A DNA stretch of 64,000 bases from Euwallacea fornicatus (Eukaryota > Arthropoda > Insecta > Coleoptera > Curculionidae). How positions within the stretch are numbered: position 1 is the stretch's first letter; each line of letters opens with the position of its first letter. Below are positions 9,869-22,096 of the stretch, one piece after another. Under the pieces are notes generated by a model. It was not told the origin of the DNA. It did no database searches and worked only from the letters and a program-made list of their open reading frames with translations. The stretch is from contig NW_027096072.1 of assembly GCF_040115645.1 (NCBI RefSeq), positions 62,001 through 126,000 of the forward strand, given 5' to 3'. Position numbers and translations under genes: made by a program.

Positions 9869-11086
9869 GAGTAATTTATGTGCTCAAACACACATCTTTC
9901 GTGACTTTTCACGCTTTGAACCTCCGTAACTTCGGCAAATGAGCTGCAACTACCTTCAAAATTTGACCACAGAATCATCTCAACGAGCTTTTTAACACGA
10001 CTAAGAAGGCTTCATTGTATCTTGGTGAGTTTTCTAGAAAACGAGTAATTTATGTGCACAAACATACATCTTTCGTGACTTTTCAAGTTTTGAACCTCCG
10101 TAACTTCGGCAAATGTACTTCAAATTGCTTAAAAAATTGATCATAGAATCATCTCGTTGAGCTCTTCATCATGACTCATAAGGCTTCATTATATCTAAAT
10201 GAGTTTTCTAGAAAACGAGTAATTTATGTGCTCAAACACACACCTTTCGTGACTTTTCAAGCTTTGAACCTCCGTAACTTCGGCAAATGTGCTTCAAATT
10301 GCTTAAAAAATTGATTATAGAATCATCTCGTTGAGCAATTCATCATGACTCATAAGGCTTCATTATATCTAAGTGAGTTTTCTAGAAAACGAGTAATTTA
10401 TGTGCTCAAACACACATCTTTCGTGACTTTTCAAGCTTTGAACCTCCGTAACTTCGGCAAATGTGCTTCAAATTGCTTAAAAAATTGATCATACAATCAT
10501 CTCGTTTAGCTCTTCATCATGACTCATAAGGCTTCATTATATCTCGGTGAGTTTTCTAGAAAACGAGTAATTTATGTGCTCAAACACACATCTTTCGTGA
10601 TTTTTCAAGCTTTGAACCTCCGTAACTTCGGCAAATGTGCTTCAAATTGCTTAAAAAATTGATCATAGAATCATCTCGTTTAGCTCTTCATCATGACTCA
10701 TAAGGCTTCATTATATCTAAGTGAGTTTTCTAGAAAACGAGTAATTTATGTGCACAAACATACATCTTTCGTGACTTTTCAAGTTTTGAACCTCCGTAAC
10801 TTCGGCAAATGTGCTTCAAATTGCTTAAAAAATTGATCATAGAATCATCTCGTTGAGCTCTTCATCATGACTCATAAGGCTTCATTATATCTCGGTGAGT
10901 TTTCTAGAAAACGAGTAATTTATGTGCTCAAACACATATCTTTCGTGATTTTTCAAGCTTTGAACCTCCGTAACTTCGGCAAATGTGCTTCAAATTGCTT
11001 AAAAAATTGATCATAGAATCATCTTGTTGAGCTCTTCATCATGACTCATAAGGCTTCATTATATCTAAGTGAGTTTTCTAGAAAAC
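9869..11086 (+). repeat. 7-monomer unit (1218 bp) of the 7/11/13 series
   Basis: Tracers inside this unit are gagctttttaacacg (ttttt at 9989), ttgagcaattc (10331) and catacaatc (10491). The same tracers lie 1218 bases later at 11207, 11549 and 11709. About the first five monomers match the next unit. After about 10740 this unit has an R2 right half (gcacaaacatac) where the next unit has gctcaaacac. It ends with a cacatatc monomer and cttgttgagc. Confidence 0.85.
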
Positions 11087-13000
11087 GACTAATTTATGTG
11101 CTCAAACACACATCTTTCGTGACTTTTCACGCTTTGAACCTCCGTAACTTCGGCAAATGAGCTGCAACTACCTTCAAAATTTGACCACAGAATCATCTCA
11201 ACGAGCTTTTTAACACGACTAAGAAGGCTTCATTGTATCTTGGTGAGTTTTCTAGAAAACGAGTAATTTATGTGCACAAACATACATCTTTCGTGACTTT
11301 TCAAGTTTTGAACCTCCGTAACTTCGGCAAATGTACTTCAAATTGCTTAAAAAATTGATCATAGAATCATCTCGTTGAGCTCTTCATCATGACTCATAAG
11401 GCTTCATTATATCTAAATGAGTTTTCTAGAAAACGAGTAATTTATGTGCTCAAACACACACCTTTCGTGACTTTTCAAGCTTTGAACCTCCGTAACTTCG
11501 GCAAATGTGCTTCAAATTGCTTAAAAAATTGATTATAGAATCATCTCGTTGAGCAATTCATCATGACTCATAAGGCTTCATTATATCTAAGTGAGTTTTC
11601 TAGAAAACGAGTAATTTATGTGCTCAAACACACATCTTTCGTGACTTTTCAAGCTTTGAACCTCCGTAACTTCGGCAAATGTGCTTCAAATTGCTTAAAA
11701 AATTGATCATACAATCATCTCGTTTAGCTCTTCATCATGACTCATAAGGCTTCATTATATCTCGGTGAGTTTTCTAGAAAACGAGTAATTTATGTGCTCA
11801 AACACACATCTTTCGTGATTTTTCAAGCTTTGAACCTCCGTAACTTCGGCAAATGTGCTTCAAATTGCTTAAAAAATTGATCATAGAATCATCTCGTTTA
11901 GCTCTTCATCATGACTCATAAGGCTTCATTATATCTAAGTGAGTTTTCTAGAAAACGAGTAATTTATGTGCTCAAACACACATCTTTCGTGTCTTTTCAA
12001 GCTTTGAACCTCCGTAACTTCGGCAAATGTTCTTCAAATTGCTTAAAAAATTGATCATAGAATCATCTCGTTTAGCTCTTCATCATGACTCATAAGGCTT
12101 CATTATATCTAGGTGAGTTTTCTAGAAAACGAGTAATTTATGTGCTCAAACACACATCTTTCGTGATTTTTCAAGCTTTGAACCTCCGTAACTTCGGCAA
12201 ATGTGCTTCAAATTGCTTAAAAAATTGATCATAGAATCATCTCGTTGAGCTCTTCATCATGACTCATAAGGCTTCATTATATCTAAGTGAGTTTTCTAGA
12301 AAACGAGTAATTTATGTGCTCAAACACATATCTTTCGTGACTTTTCAAGCTTTGAACATCCGTAACTTCGGCAAATGTGCTTCAAATTGCTTAAAAAATT
12401 GATCATAGAATCATCTCGTTTAGCTCTTCATCATGACTCATAAGGCTTCATTATATCTCGGTGAGTTTTCTAGAAAACGAGTAATTTATGTGCTCAAACA
12501 CACATCTTTCGTGATTTTTCAAGCTTTGAACCTCCGTAACTTCGGCAAATGTGCTTCAAATTGCTTAAAAAATTGATCATAGAATCATCTCGTTTAGCTC
12601 TTCATCATGACTCATAAGGCTTCATTATATCTAAGTGAGTTTTCTAGAAAACGAGTAATTTATGTGCTCAAACACACATCTTTCGTGACTTTTCAAGCTT
12701 TGAACCTCCGTAACTTCGGCAAATGTGCTTCAAATTGCTTAAAAAATTGATCATACAATCATCTCGTTTAGCTCTTCATCATGACTCATAAGGCTTCATT
12801 ATATCTCGGTGAGTTTACTAGAAAACGAGTAATTTATGTGCTCAAACACACATCTTTCGTGATTTTTCAAGCTTTGAACCTCCGTAACTTCGGCAAATGT
12901 GCTTCAAATTGCTTAAAAAATTGATCATAGAATCATCTCGTTTAGCTCTTCATCATGACTCATAAGGCTTCATTATATCTAAGTGAGTTTTCTAGAAAAC
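11087..13000 (+). repeat. 11-monomer unit (1914 bp), copy 1
   Basis: The unit begins at the rare tracer gactaattt (gact at 11087), whose next copy is at 13001, exactly 1914 = 11 x 174 bases later. Other tracers confirm the register: ttttt at 11207 and 13121, ttgagcaattc at 11549 and 13463, gtcttttcaa at 11991 and 13905, and gagtttacta at 12811 and 14725. The two copies look nearly identical over their length. Confidence 0.9.
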
Positions 13001-15262
13001 GACTAATTTATGTGCTCAAACACACATCTTTCGTGACTTTTCACGCTTTGAACCTCCGTAACTTCGGCAAATGAGCTGCAACTACCTTCAAAATTTGACC
13101 ACAGAATCATCTCAACGAGCTTTTTAACACGACTAAGAAGGCTTCATTGTATCTTGGTGAGTTTTCTAGAAAACGAGTAATTTATGTGCACAAACATACA
13201 TCTTTCGTGACTTTTCAAGTTTTGAACCTCCGTAACTTCGGCAAATGTACTTCAAATTGCTTAAAAAATTGATCATAGAATCATCTCGTTGAGCTCTTCA
13301 TCATGACTCATAAGGCTTCATTATATCTAAATGAGTTTTCTAGAAAACGAGTAATTTATGTGCTCAAACACACACCTTTCGTGACTTTTCAAGCTTTGAA
13401 CCTCCGTAACTTCGGCAAATGTGCTTCAAATTGCTTAAAAAATTGATTATAGAATCATCTCGTTGAGCAATTCATCATGACTCATAAGGCTTCATTATAT
13501 CTAAGTGAGTTTTCTAGAAAACGAGTAATTTATGTGCTCAAACACACATCTTTCGTGACTTTTCAAGCTTTGAACCTCCGTAACTTCGGCAAATGTGCTT
13601 CAAATTGCTTAAAAAATTGATCATACAATCATCTCGTTTAGCTCTTCATCATGACTCATAAGGCTTCATTATATCTCGGTGAGTTTTCTAGAAAACGAGT
13701 AATTTATGTGCTCAAACACACATCTTTCGTGATTTTTCAAGCTTTGAACCTCCGTAACTTCGGCAAATGTGCTTCAAATTGCTTAAAAAATTGATCATAG
13801 AATCATCTCGTTTAGCTCTTCATCATGACTCATAAGGCTTCATTATATCTAAGTGAGTTTTCTAGAAAACGAGTAATTTATGTGCTCAAACACACATCTT
13901 TCGTGTCTTTTCAAGCTTTGAACCTCCGTAACTTCGGCAAATGTTCTTCAAATTGCTTAAAAAATTGATCATAGAATCATCTCGTTTAGCTCTTCATCAT
14001 GACTCATAAGGCTTCATTATATCTAGGTGAGTTTTCTAGAAAACGAGTAATTTATGTGCTCAAACACACATCTTTCGTGATTTTTCAAGCTTTGAACCTC
14101 CGTAACTTCGGCAAATGTGCTTCAAATTGCTTAAAAAATTGATCATAGAATCATCTCGTTGAGCTCTTCATCATGACTCATAAGGCTTCATTATATCTAA
14201 GTGAGTTTTCTAGAAAACGAGTAATTTATGTGCTCAAACACATATCTTTCGTGACTTTTCAAGCTTTGAACATCCGTAACTTCGGCAAATGTGCTTCAAA
14301 TTGCTTAAAAAATTGATCATAGAATCATCTCGTTTAGCTCTTCATCATGACTCATAAGGCTTCATTATATCTCGGTGAGTTTTCTAGAAAACGAGTAATT
14401 TATGTGCTCAAACACACATCTTTCGTGATTTTTCAAGCTTTGAACCTCCGTAACTTCGGCAAATGTGCTTCAAATTGCTTAAAAAATTGATCATAGAATC
14501 ATCTCGTTTAGCTCTTCATCATGACTCATAAGGCTTCATTATATCTAAGTGAGTTTTCTAGAAAACGAGTAATTTATGTGCTCAAACACACATCTTTCGT
14601 GACTTTTCAAGCTTTGAACCTCCGTAACTTCGGCAAATGTGCTTCAAATTGCTTAAAAAATTGATCATACAATCATCTCGTTTAGCTCTTCATCATGACT
14701 CATAAGGCTTCATTATATCTCGGTGAGTTTACTAGAAAACGAGTAATTTATGTGCTCAAACACACATCTTTCGTGATTTTTCAAGCTTTGAACCTCCGTA
14801 ACTTCGGCAAATGTGCTTCAAATTGCTTAAAAAATTGATCATAGAATCATCTCGTTTAGCTCTTCATCATGACTCATAAGGCTTCATTATATCTAAGTGA
14901 GTTTTCTAGAAAACGAGTAATTTATGTGCTCAAACACACATCTTTCGTGACTTTTCAAGCTTTGAACCTCCGTAACTTCGGCAAATGTTCTTCAAATTGC
15001 TTAAAAAATTGATCATAGAATCATCTCGTTTAGCTCTTCATCATGACTCATAAGGCTTCATTATATCTCGGTGAGTTTTCTAGAAAACGAGTAATTTATG
15101 TGCTCAAACACATATCTTTCGTGATTTTTCAAGCTTTGAACCTCCGTAACTTCGGCAAATGTGCTTCAAATTGCTTAAAAAATTGATCATAGAATCATCT
15201 TGTTGAGCTCTTCATCATGACTCATAAGGCTTCATTATATCTAAGTGAGTTTTCTAGAAAAC
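13001..15262 (+). repeat. 11-monomer unit copy 2, extended to 13 monomers (2262 bp)
   Basis: The first 11 monomers repeat the preceding unit at +1914. Two more monomers, about 14915-15262, come before the next gactaattt tracer at 15263, 2262 = 13 x 174 bases on. The added pair carries a gttcttcaaa-to-ctcggtgag/cacatatc transition and then cttgttgagc. That pair resembles the junction at about 10880-11086, so the extension may have been copied from there. Confidence 0.87.
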
Positions 15263-15982
15263 GACTAATTTATGTGCTCAAACACACATCTTTCGTGACT
15301 TTTCACGCTTTGAACCTCCGTAACTTCGGCAAATGAGCTGCAACTACCTTCAAAATTTGACCACAGAATCATCTCAACGAGCTTTTTAACACGACTAAGA
15401 AGGCTTCATTGTATCTTGGTGAGTTTTCTAGAAAACGAGTAATTTATGTGCACAAACATACATCTTTCGTGACTTTTCAAGTTTTGAACCTCCGTAACTT
15501 CGGCAAATGTACTTCAAATTGCTTAAAAAATTGATCATAGAATCATCTCGTTGAGCTCTTCATCATGACTCATAAGGCTTCATTATATCTAAATGAGTTT
15601 TCTAGAAAACGAGTAATTTATGTGCTCAAACACACACCTTTCGTGACTTTTCAAGCTTTGAACCTCCGTAACTTCGGCAAATGTGCTTCAAATTGCTTAA
15701 AAAATTGATTATAGAATCATCTCGTTGAGCTCTTCATCATGACTCATAAGGCTTCATTATATCTAAGTGAGTTTTCTAGAAAACGAGTAATTTATGTGCT
15801 CAAACACACATCTTTCGTGACTTTTCAAGCTTTGAACCTCCGTAACTTCGGCAAATGTGCTTCAAATTGCTTAAAACATTGATCATACAATCATCTCGTT
15901 TAGCTCTTCATCATGACTCATAAGGCTTCATTATATCTCGGTGAGTTTTCTAGAAAACGAGTAATTTATGTGCTCAAACACA
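15263..15982 (+). repeat. Third, partial unit of the 11/13-monomer series
   Basis: The series restarts at gactaattt (15263) and again carries gagctttttaacacg (15383) and the ctaaatgag and gattatag monomers at +2262. The ttgagcaattc tracer is replaced by ttgagctcttc at 15725, the ordinary form. The register is lost near 15982, where cacacacctttcg faces cacacatctttcg. Confidence 0.82.
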
Positions 15983-16010
15983 CACCTTTCGTGACTTTTC
16001 AAGCTTTGAA

Positions 16011-16184
16011 CCTCCGTAACTTCGGCAAATGTGCTTGAAATTGCTTAAAAAATTGATCATAGAATCATCTCGTTGAGCTCTTCATCATGACAAATAAGGC
16101 TTCATTGTATCTTGGTGAGTTTTCTAGAAAACGAGTAATTTATGTGCTCAAACACACATCTTTCGTGATTTTTCAAGCTTTGAA
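16011..16184 (+). repeat. Hybrid monomer, A left with late switch to B2
   Basis: The monomer is type A through gttgagctcttcatcatga and then reads caaataaggcttcattgtat as in B2/R2. The switch lies inside catgac, which the two types share, about 75 bases further right than in the hybrids at 4177 and 20009. It shows that exchange is not confined to the A/T run. Confidence 0.8.
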
Positions 16185-16529
16185 CCTGCGTAACTTCGGC
16201 AAATGTGCTTCAAATTGCTTAAAAAATTGATCATAGAATCATCTCGTTTAGCTCTTCATCATGACTCATAAGGCGTCATTATATCTCGGTGAGTTTTCTA
16301 GAAAACGAGTAATTTATGTGCTCAAACACACATCTTTCGTGATTTTTCAAGCTTTGAACCTCCGTAACTTCGGCAAATGTGCTTCAAATTGCTTAAAAAA
16401 TTGATCATTGAATCATCTCGTTTAGCTCTTCATCATGACTCATAAGGCTTCATTGTATCTTGGTGAATTTTTGTAGAAAACTAGTAATTTATGTGCTCAA
16501 ACACACATCTTTCGTGACTTTTCAAGATT

Positions 16530-17715
16530 TGAACCTCCGTAACTTCGGCAAATGTGCTTCAAATTGCTTAAAAAATTGATCATAGAATCATCTCGTTTAG
16601 CTCTTCATCATGACTCATAAGGCTTCATTATATCTCGGTGAGTTTTCTAGAAAACGAGTAATTTATGTGCTCAAACACACATCTTTCGTGATTTTTCAAG
16701 CTTTGAACCTCCGTAACTTCGGCAAATGTGCTTCAAATTGCTTAAAAAATTGATCATAGAATCATCTCGTTTAGCTCTTCATCATGACTCATAAGGCTTC
16801 ATTATATCTAAGTGAGTTTTCTAGAAAACGAGTAATTTATGTGCTCAAACACATATCTTTCGTGACTTTTCAAGCTTTGAACATCCGTAACTTCGGCAAA
16901 TGTGCTTCAAATTGCTTAAAAAATTGATCATAGAATCATCTCGTTTAGCTCTTCATCATGACTCATAAGGCTTCATTGTATCTTGGTGAGTTTTCTAGAA
17001 AACGAGTAATTTATGTGCTCAAACACACATCTTTCGTGACTTTTCAAGCTTTGAACCTCCGTAACTTCGGCAAATGAGCTGCAACTACCTTCAAAATTTT
17101 ACCACAGAATCACCTCGACGAGCTCTTTTACGTGACAAATAAGGCTTCATTATATCTTGGTGAGTTTTCTAGAAAACGAGTAATTTATATTCACAAACAC
17201 ACATCTTTCGTGACTTTTCAAGTTTGAACCTCCGTAACTTCGGCAAATGTGCTTCAATTTGCTTAAAAAATTGATCATAGAATCATCTCGTTTAGCTCTT
17301 CATCATGACTCATAAGGCTTCATTATATCTAAGTGAGTTTTCTAGAAAACGAGTAATTTATGTGCTCAAACACACATCTTTCGTGACTTTTCAAGCTTTG
17401 AACCTCCGTAACTTCGGCAAATGAGCTGCAACTACCTTCAAAATTTGACCACAGAATCATCTCAACGAGCTCTTTAACACGACTAAGAATGCTTCATTGT
17501 ATCTTGGTGAGTTTTCTAGAAAACGAGTAATTTATGTGCACAAACACACATCTTTTGTGATTTTTCAAGCTTTGAACCTCCGTAACTTCGGCAAATGTGC
17601 TTCAAATTGCTTAAAAAATTGATCATAGAATCATCTCGTTGAGCTCTTCATCATGACTCATAAGGCTTCATTATATCTAAGTGAGTTTTCTAGAAAACGA
17701 GTAATTTATGTGCTC
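16530..17715 (+). repeat. 1.2-kb segment with a distant copy at 30792-31977
   Basis: Tracers at an offset of 14262 are the cgtgacaaat B2 monomer (17131, 31393), the gtaatttatattcac variant (about 17180 and 31443) and caagtttgaacc, which gives a 173-bp monomer (about 17220 and 31482). The tcttttgtga monomer (17551, 31813) is also shared. A few single-base differences are visible, for example gtttagctc against gttgagctc near 16947 and 31209. The match ends at the CA-deletion monomer, which is cacatctttcg at 17715 and cacatatctttcg near 31978. Confidence 0.84.
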
Positions 17716-19400
17716 AAACACATCTTTCGTGACTTTTCAAGATTTGAACCTCCGTAACTTCGGCAAATGTGCTTCAAATTGCTTAAAAAATTGATCATAG
17801 AATCATCTCGTTGAGCTCTTCATCATGACTCATAAGGCTTCATTATATCTAAGTGAGTTTTCTAGAAAACGAGTAATTTATGTGCTCAAACACATATCTT
17901 TCGTGACTTTTCAAGTTTTGAACATCCGTAACTTCGGCAAATGTGCTTCAAATTGCTTAAAAAATTGATCATAGAATCATCTCGTTGAGCTCTTCATCAT
18001 GACTCATAAGGCTTCATTATATCTAAGTGAGTTTTCTAGAAAACGAGTAATTTATGTGCTCAAACACACACCTTTCGTGACTTTTCAAGCTTTGAACCTC
18101 CGTAACTTCGGCAAATGTGCTTCAAATTGCTTAAAAAATTGATCATAGAATCATCTCGTTGAGCTCTTCATCATGACTCATAAGGCTTCATTATATCTCG
18201 GTGAGTTTTCTAGAAAACGAGTAATTTATGTGCTCAAACACACATCTTTCGTGATTTTTCAAGCTTTGAACCTCCGTAACTTCGGCAAATGTGCTTCAAA
18301 TTGCTTAAAAAATTGATCATAGAATCATCTCGTTGAGCTCTTCATCATGACTCATAAGGCTTCATTATATCTAAGTGAGTTTTCTAGAAAACGAGTAATT
18401 TATGTGCTCAAACACACATCTTTCGTGACTTTTCAAGCTTTGAACCTCCGTAACTTCGGCAAATGAGCTGCAACTACCTTCAAAATTTGACCACAGAATC
18501 ATCTCAACGAGCTCTTTAACACGACTAAGAATGCTTCATTGTATCTTGGTGAGTTTTCTAGAAAACGAGTAATTTATGTGCACAAACACACATCTTTTGT
18601 GATTTTTCAAGCTTTGAACCTCCGTAACTTCGGCAAATGTGCTTCAAATTGCTTAAAAAATTGATCATAGAATCATCTCGTTGAGCTCTTCATCATGACT
18701 CATAAGGCTTCATTATATCTAAGTGAGTTTTCTAGAAAACGAGTAATTTATGTGCTCAAACACATCTTTCGTGACTTTTCAAGATTTGAACCTCCGTAAC
18801 TTCGGCAAATGTGCTTCAAATTGCTTAAAAAATTGATCATAGAATCATCTCGTTGAGCTCTTCATCATGACTCATAAGGCTTCATTATATCTAAGTGAGT
18901 TTTCTAGAAAACGAGTAATTTATGTGCTCAAACACATATCTTTCGTGACTTTTCAAGTTTTGAACATCCGTAACTTCGGCAAATGTGCTTCAAATTGCTT
19001 AAAAAATTGATCATAGAATCATCTCGTTGAGCTCTTCATCATGACTCATAAGGCTTCATTATATCTAAGTGAGTTTTCTAGAAAACGAGTAATTTATGTG
19101 CTCAAACACACACCTTTCGTGACTTTTCAAGCTTTGAACCTCCGTAACTTCGGCAAATGTGCTTCAAATTGCTTAAAAAATTGATCATAGAATCATCTCG
19201 TTGAGCTCTTCATCATGACTCATAAGGCTTCATTATATCTCGGTGAGTTTTCTAGAAAACGAGTAATTTATGTGCTCAAACACACATCTTTCGTGATTTT
19301 TCAAGCTTTGAACCTCCGTAACTTCGGCAAATGTGCTTCAAATTGCTTAAAAAATTGATCATAGAATCATCTCGTTGAGCTCTTCATCATGACTCATAAG
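17296..19400 (+). repeat. 6-monomer higher-order repeat, 1042-bp period
   Basis: Two copies run about 17296-18337 and 18338-19379. Tracers at a spacing of 1042 are tcttttgtga (17551, 18593) and the 172-bp CA-deletion monomer (17715, 18757). The order is A, B1 (cacgactaagaatgc), A, 172-bp A, cacatatc A with aacatccg, cacacacc A, then ctcggtgag A. The period is 6 x 174 minus the 2-bp deletion. Register ends at about 19400, where ctaagtgag becomes ctcggtgag. Confidence 0.88.
17577..17748 (+). repeat. 172-bp monomer variant (2-bp deletion in the CA tract)
   Basis: The tract gctcaaacacacatctttcg is shortened to gctcaaacacatctttcg, and the phase blocks are 172 apart. The same deletion recurs with the CA tract starting at 18757, 22234, 32847 and 33193. 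Their spacings (1042, 3477, 346) equal the local higher-order periods. The deletion therefore looks like a single event later multiplied with its neighbours, which makes it a good tracer of array growth. Confidence 0.9.
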
Positions 19401-20008
19401 GCTTCATTATATCTCGGTGAGTTTTCTAGAAAACGAGTAATTTATGTGCTCAAACACACACCTTTCGTGACTTTTCAAGCTTTGAACCTCCGTAACTTCG
19501 GCAAATGTGCTTCAAATTGCTTAAAAAATTGATCATAGAATCATCTCGTTGAGCTCTTCATCATGACTCATAAGGCTTCATTATATCTCGGTGAGTTTTC
19601 TAGAAAACGAGTAATTTATGTGCTCAAACACACACCTTTCGTGACTTTTCAAGCTTTGAACCTCCGTAACTTCGGCAAATGTGCTTGAAATTGCTTAAAA
19701 AATTGATCATAGAATCATCTCGTTGAGCTCTTCATCATGACTCATAAGGCTTCATTATATCTAAGTGAGTTTTCTAGAAAACGAGTAATTTATGTGCTCA
19801 AACACACATCTTTCGTGACTTTTCAAGCTTTGAACCTCCGTAACTTCGGCAAATGTGCTTCAAATTGCTTAAAAAATTGATCATAAAATCATCTCGTTTA
19901 GCTCTTCATCATGACTCATAAGGCTTCATTATATCTCGGTGAGTTTTCTAGAAAACGAGTAATTTATGTGCTCAAGCACACATCTTTCGTGACTTTTCAA
20001 GTTTTGAA

Positions 20009-20182
20009 CCTCCGTAACTTCGGCAAATGTGCTTCAAATTGCTTAAAAATTTTACCACAGAATCACCTCGACGATCTCTTTAACATGACAAATAAGGCTT
20101 CATTGTATCTTGGTGAGTTTTCTAGAAAACAAGTAATTTATGTGCACAAACACACATCTTTCGTGATTTTTCAAGCTTTGAA
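20009..20182 (+). repeat. Hybrid monomer A/B2 (copy in 3477-bp unit 1)
   Basis: The structure and switch point equal those of the hybrid at 4177-4350, but flanking halves differ (gctcaagcac before, ttgtatcttgg and gaaaacaag after). The next monomer starts with the variant cctgcgtaac. A sister copy lies 3477 bases on at 23486-23659, so that pair arose by duplication and not by independent exchange. Confidence 0.87.
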
Positions 20183-21051
20183 CCTGCGTAACTTCGGCAA
20201 ATGTGCTTCAAATTGCTTAAAAAATTGATCATAGAATCATCTCGTTTAGCTCTTCATCATGACTCATAAGGCTTCATTATATCTCGGTGAGTTTTCTAGA
20301 AAACGAGTAATTTATGTGCTCAAACACACATCTTTCGTGATTTTTCAAGCTTTGAACCTCCGTAACTTCGGCAAATGTGCTTCAAATTGCTTCAAAATTG
20401 ATCATAGAATCATCTCGTTTAGCTCTTCATCATGACTCATAAGGCTTCATTATATCTCGGTGAGTTTTCTAGAAAACGAGTAATTTATGTGCTCAAACAC
20501 ATATCTTTCGTGATTTTTCAAGCTTTGAACCTCCGTAACTTCGGCAAATGTGCTTCAAATTGCTTAAAAAATTGATCATAGAATCATCTCGTTTAGCTCT
20601 TCATCATGACTCATAAGGCTTCATTATATCTCGATGAGTTTTCTAGAAAACGAGTAATTTATGTGCTCAAACACACATCTTTCGTGACTTTTCAAGCTTT
20701 GAACATCCGTAACTTCGGCAAATGTGCTTCAAATTGCTTAAAAAATTGATCATAGAATCATCTCGTTTAGCTCTTCATCCTGACTCATAAGGCTTCATTA
20801 TATCTCGATGAGTTTTCTAGAAAACGAGTAATTTATGTGCTCAAACACACATCTTTCGTGACTTTTCAAGTTTTGAACCTCCGTAACTTCGGCAAATGTG
20901 CTTCAATTTGCTTAAAAAATTGATCATAGAATCATCTCGTTGATCTCTTCATCATGAATCATAAGGCTTCATTGTATCTTGGTGAGTTTTCTAGAAAACG
21001 AGTAATTTATGTGCACAAACATACATATTTCGTGACTTTTCAAGTTTTGAA

Positions 21052-21224
21052 CCTCCATAACGTCGGCAAATGAGCTCCAAATACCTTCAAAATTGATCAT
21101 AGAATCATCTCGTTTAGCTCTTCATCATGACTCATAAGGCTTCATTATATCTAAGTGAGTTTTCTAGAAAACGAGTAATTTATGTGCTCAAACACACATC
21201 TTTCGTGACTTTTCAAGCTTTGAA
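21052..21224 (+). repeat. Reciprocal hybrid monomer, B2 left to type A (173 bp)
   Basis: The monomer starts cctccataacgtcgg, then gagctccaaataccttcaaa as in B2, and changes to attgatcatagaatcatctc as in type A. It is the opposite arrangement to the A/B2 hybrids and is one base shorter. It accounts for the extra monomer that separates the 3477 and 3304 offsets of the neighbouring duplication, so it probably marks an exchange junction. Confidence 0.85.
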
Positions 21225-22096
21225 CCTCCGTAACTTCGGCAAATGAGCTGCAACTACCTTCAAAATTTGACCACAGAATCACCTCGACGACCTCTTTAAC
21301 ATGACAAATAAGGCTTCATTGTATCTTGGTGAATTTTTGTAGAAAACTAGTAATTTATGTGCTCAAACACACATTTTTCGTGACTTGTCAAGATTTGAAC
21401 CTCCGTAACTTCGGCAAATGTGCTTCAAATTGCTTAAAAAATTGATCCTAGAATCATCTCGTTTAGCTCTTCATCATGACTCATAAAGCTTCATTATATC
21501 TAAGTGAGTTTTCTAGAAAACGAGTAATTTATGTGCTCAAACACACATCTTTCGTGACTTTTCAAGTTTTGAACCTCCATAACTTCGGCAAGTGAGCTCC
21601 AAATACCTTCAAAATTTTACCACAGAATCACCTCGACGACCTCTTTAACATTACAAATAAGGCTTCATTGTATCTTGGTGAGTTTTCTAGAAAACGAGTA
21701 ATTTATGTGCACAAACATACATCTTTCGTGACTTTCCAAGTTTTGAACCTCCGTAACTTCGGCAAATGAGCTCCAAATACCTTCAAAATTTTACCACAGA
21801 ATTACCTCGACGATCTCTTTAACATGACAAATAAGGCTTCATAGTATCTTGGTGAGTTTTTTAGAAATCGAGTAATTTATGTGCTCAAACACACATCTTT
21901 CGTGACTTTTCAAGCTTTGAACCTCCGTAACTTCGGTAAATGACCTGCAACTACCTTCAAAATTTGACCACAGAATCATATCAACGAGCTCTTTAACACG
22001 ACTAAGAAGGCTTCATTATATCTAAGTGAGTTTTCTAGAAAACGAGTAATTTATGTGCTCAAACACACATCTTTCGTGACTTTTCAAACTTTGAAC

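Larger units (their letters stand above)
18620..22096 (+). repeat. 3477-bp tandem duplication, copy 1
   Basis: Copy 1 pairs with 22097-25455. Tracers at +3477 are the CA deletion (18757, 22234), the A/B2 hybrid monomer (20009, 23486) and tgatctcttcatcatgaatc (20941, 24418). After about 21.06 kb the offset falls to 3304, since gaatttttgt lies at 21331 and 24635. Copy 1 therefore carries one extra monomer of 173 bp near 21052-21224, a B2-to-A hybrid. Another difference is one monomer at about 19.57-19.74 kb. It is ctcggtgag/cacacacc/cttgaaattg here and ttgtatcttgg/cacacatc/cttcaaattg in copy 2. Confidence 0.88.

Noticed and set aside
17120..17200. TATA-like promoter around gtaatttatattcac
   Set aside because: It is a point variant of the ordinary gtaatttatgtgcac segment found in every monomer and occurs at only two places. 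The resemblance to a TATA element is not meaningful in this AT-rich repeat.
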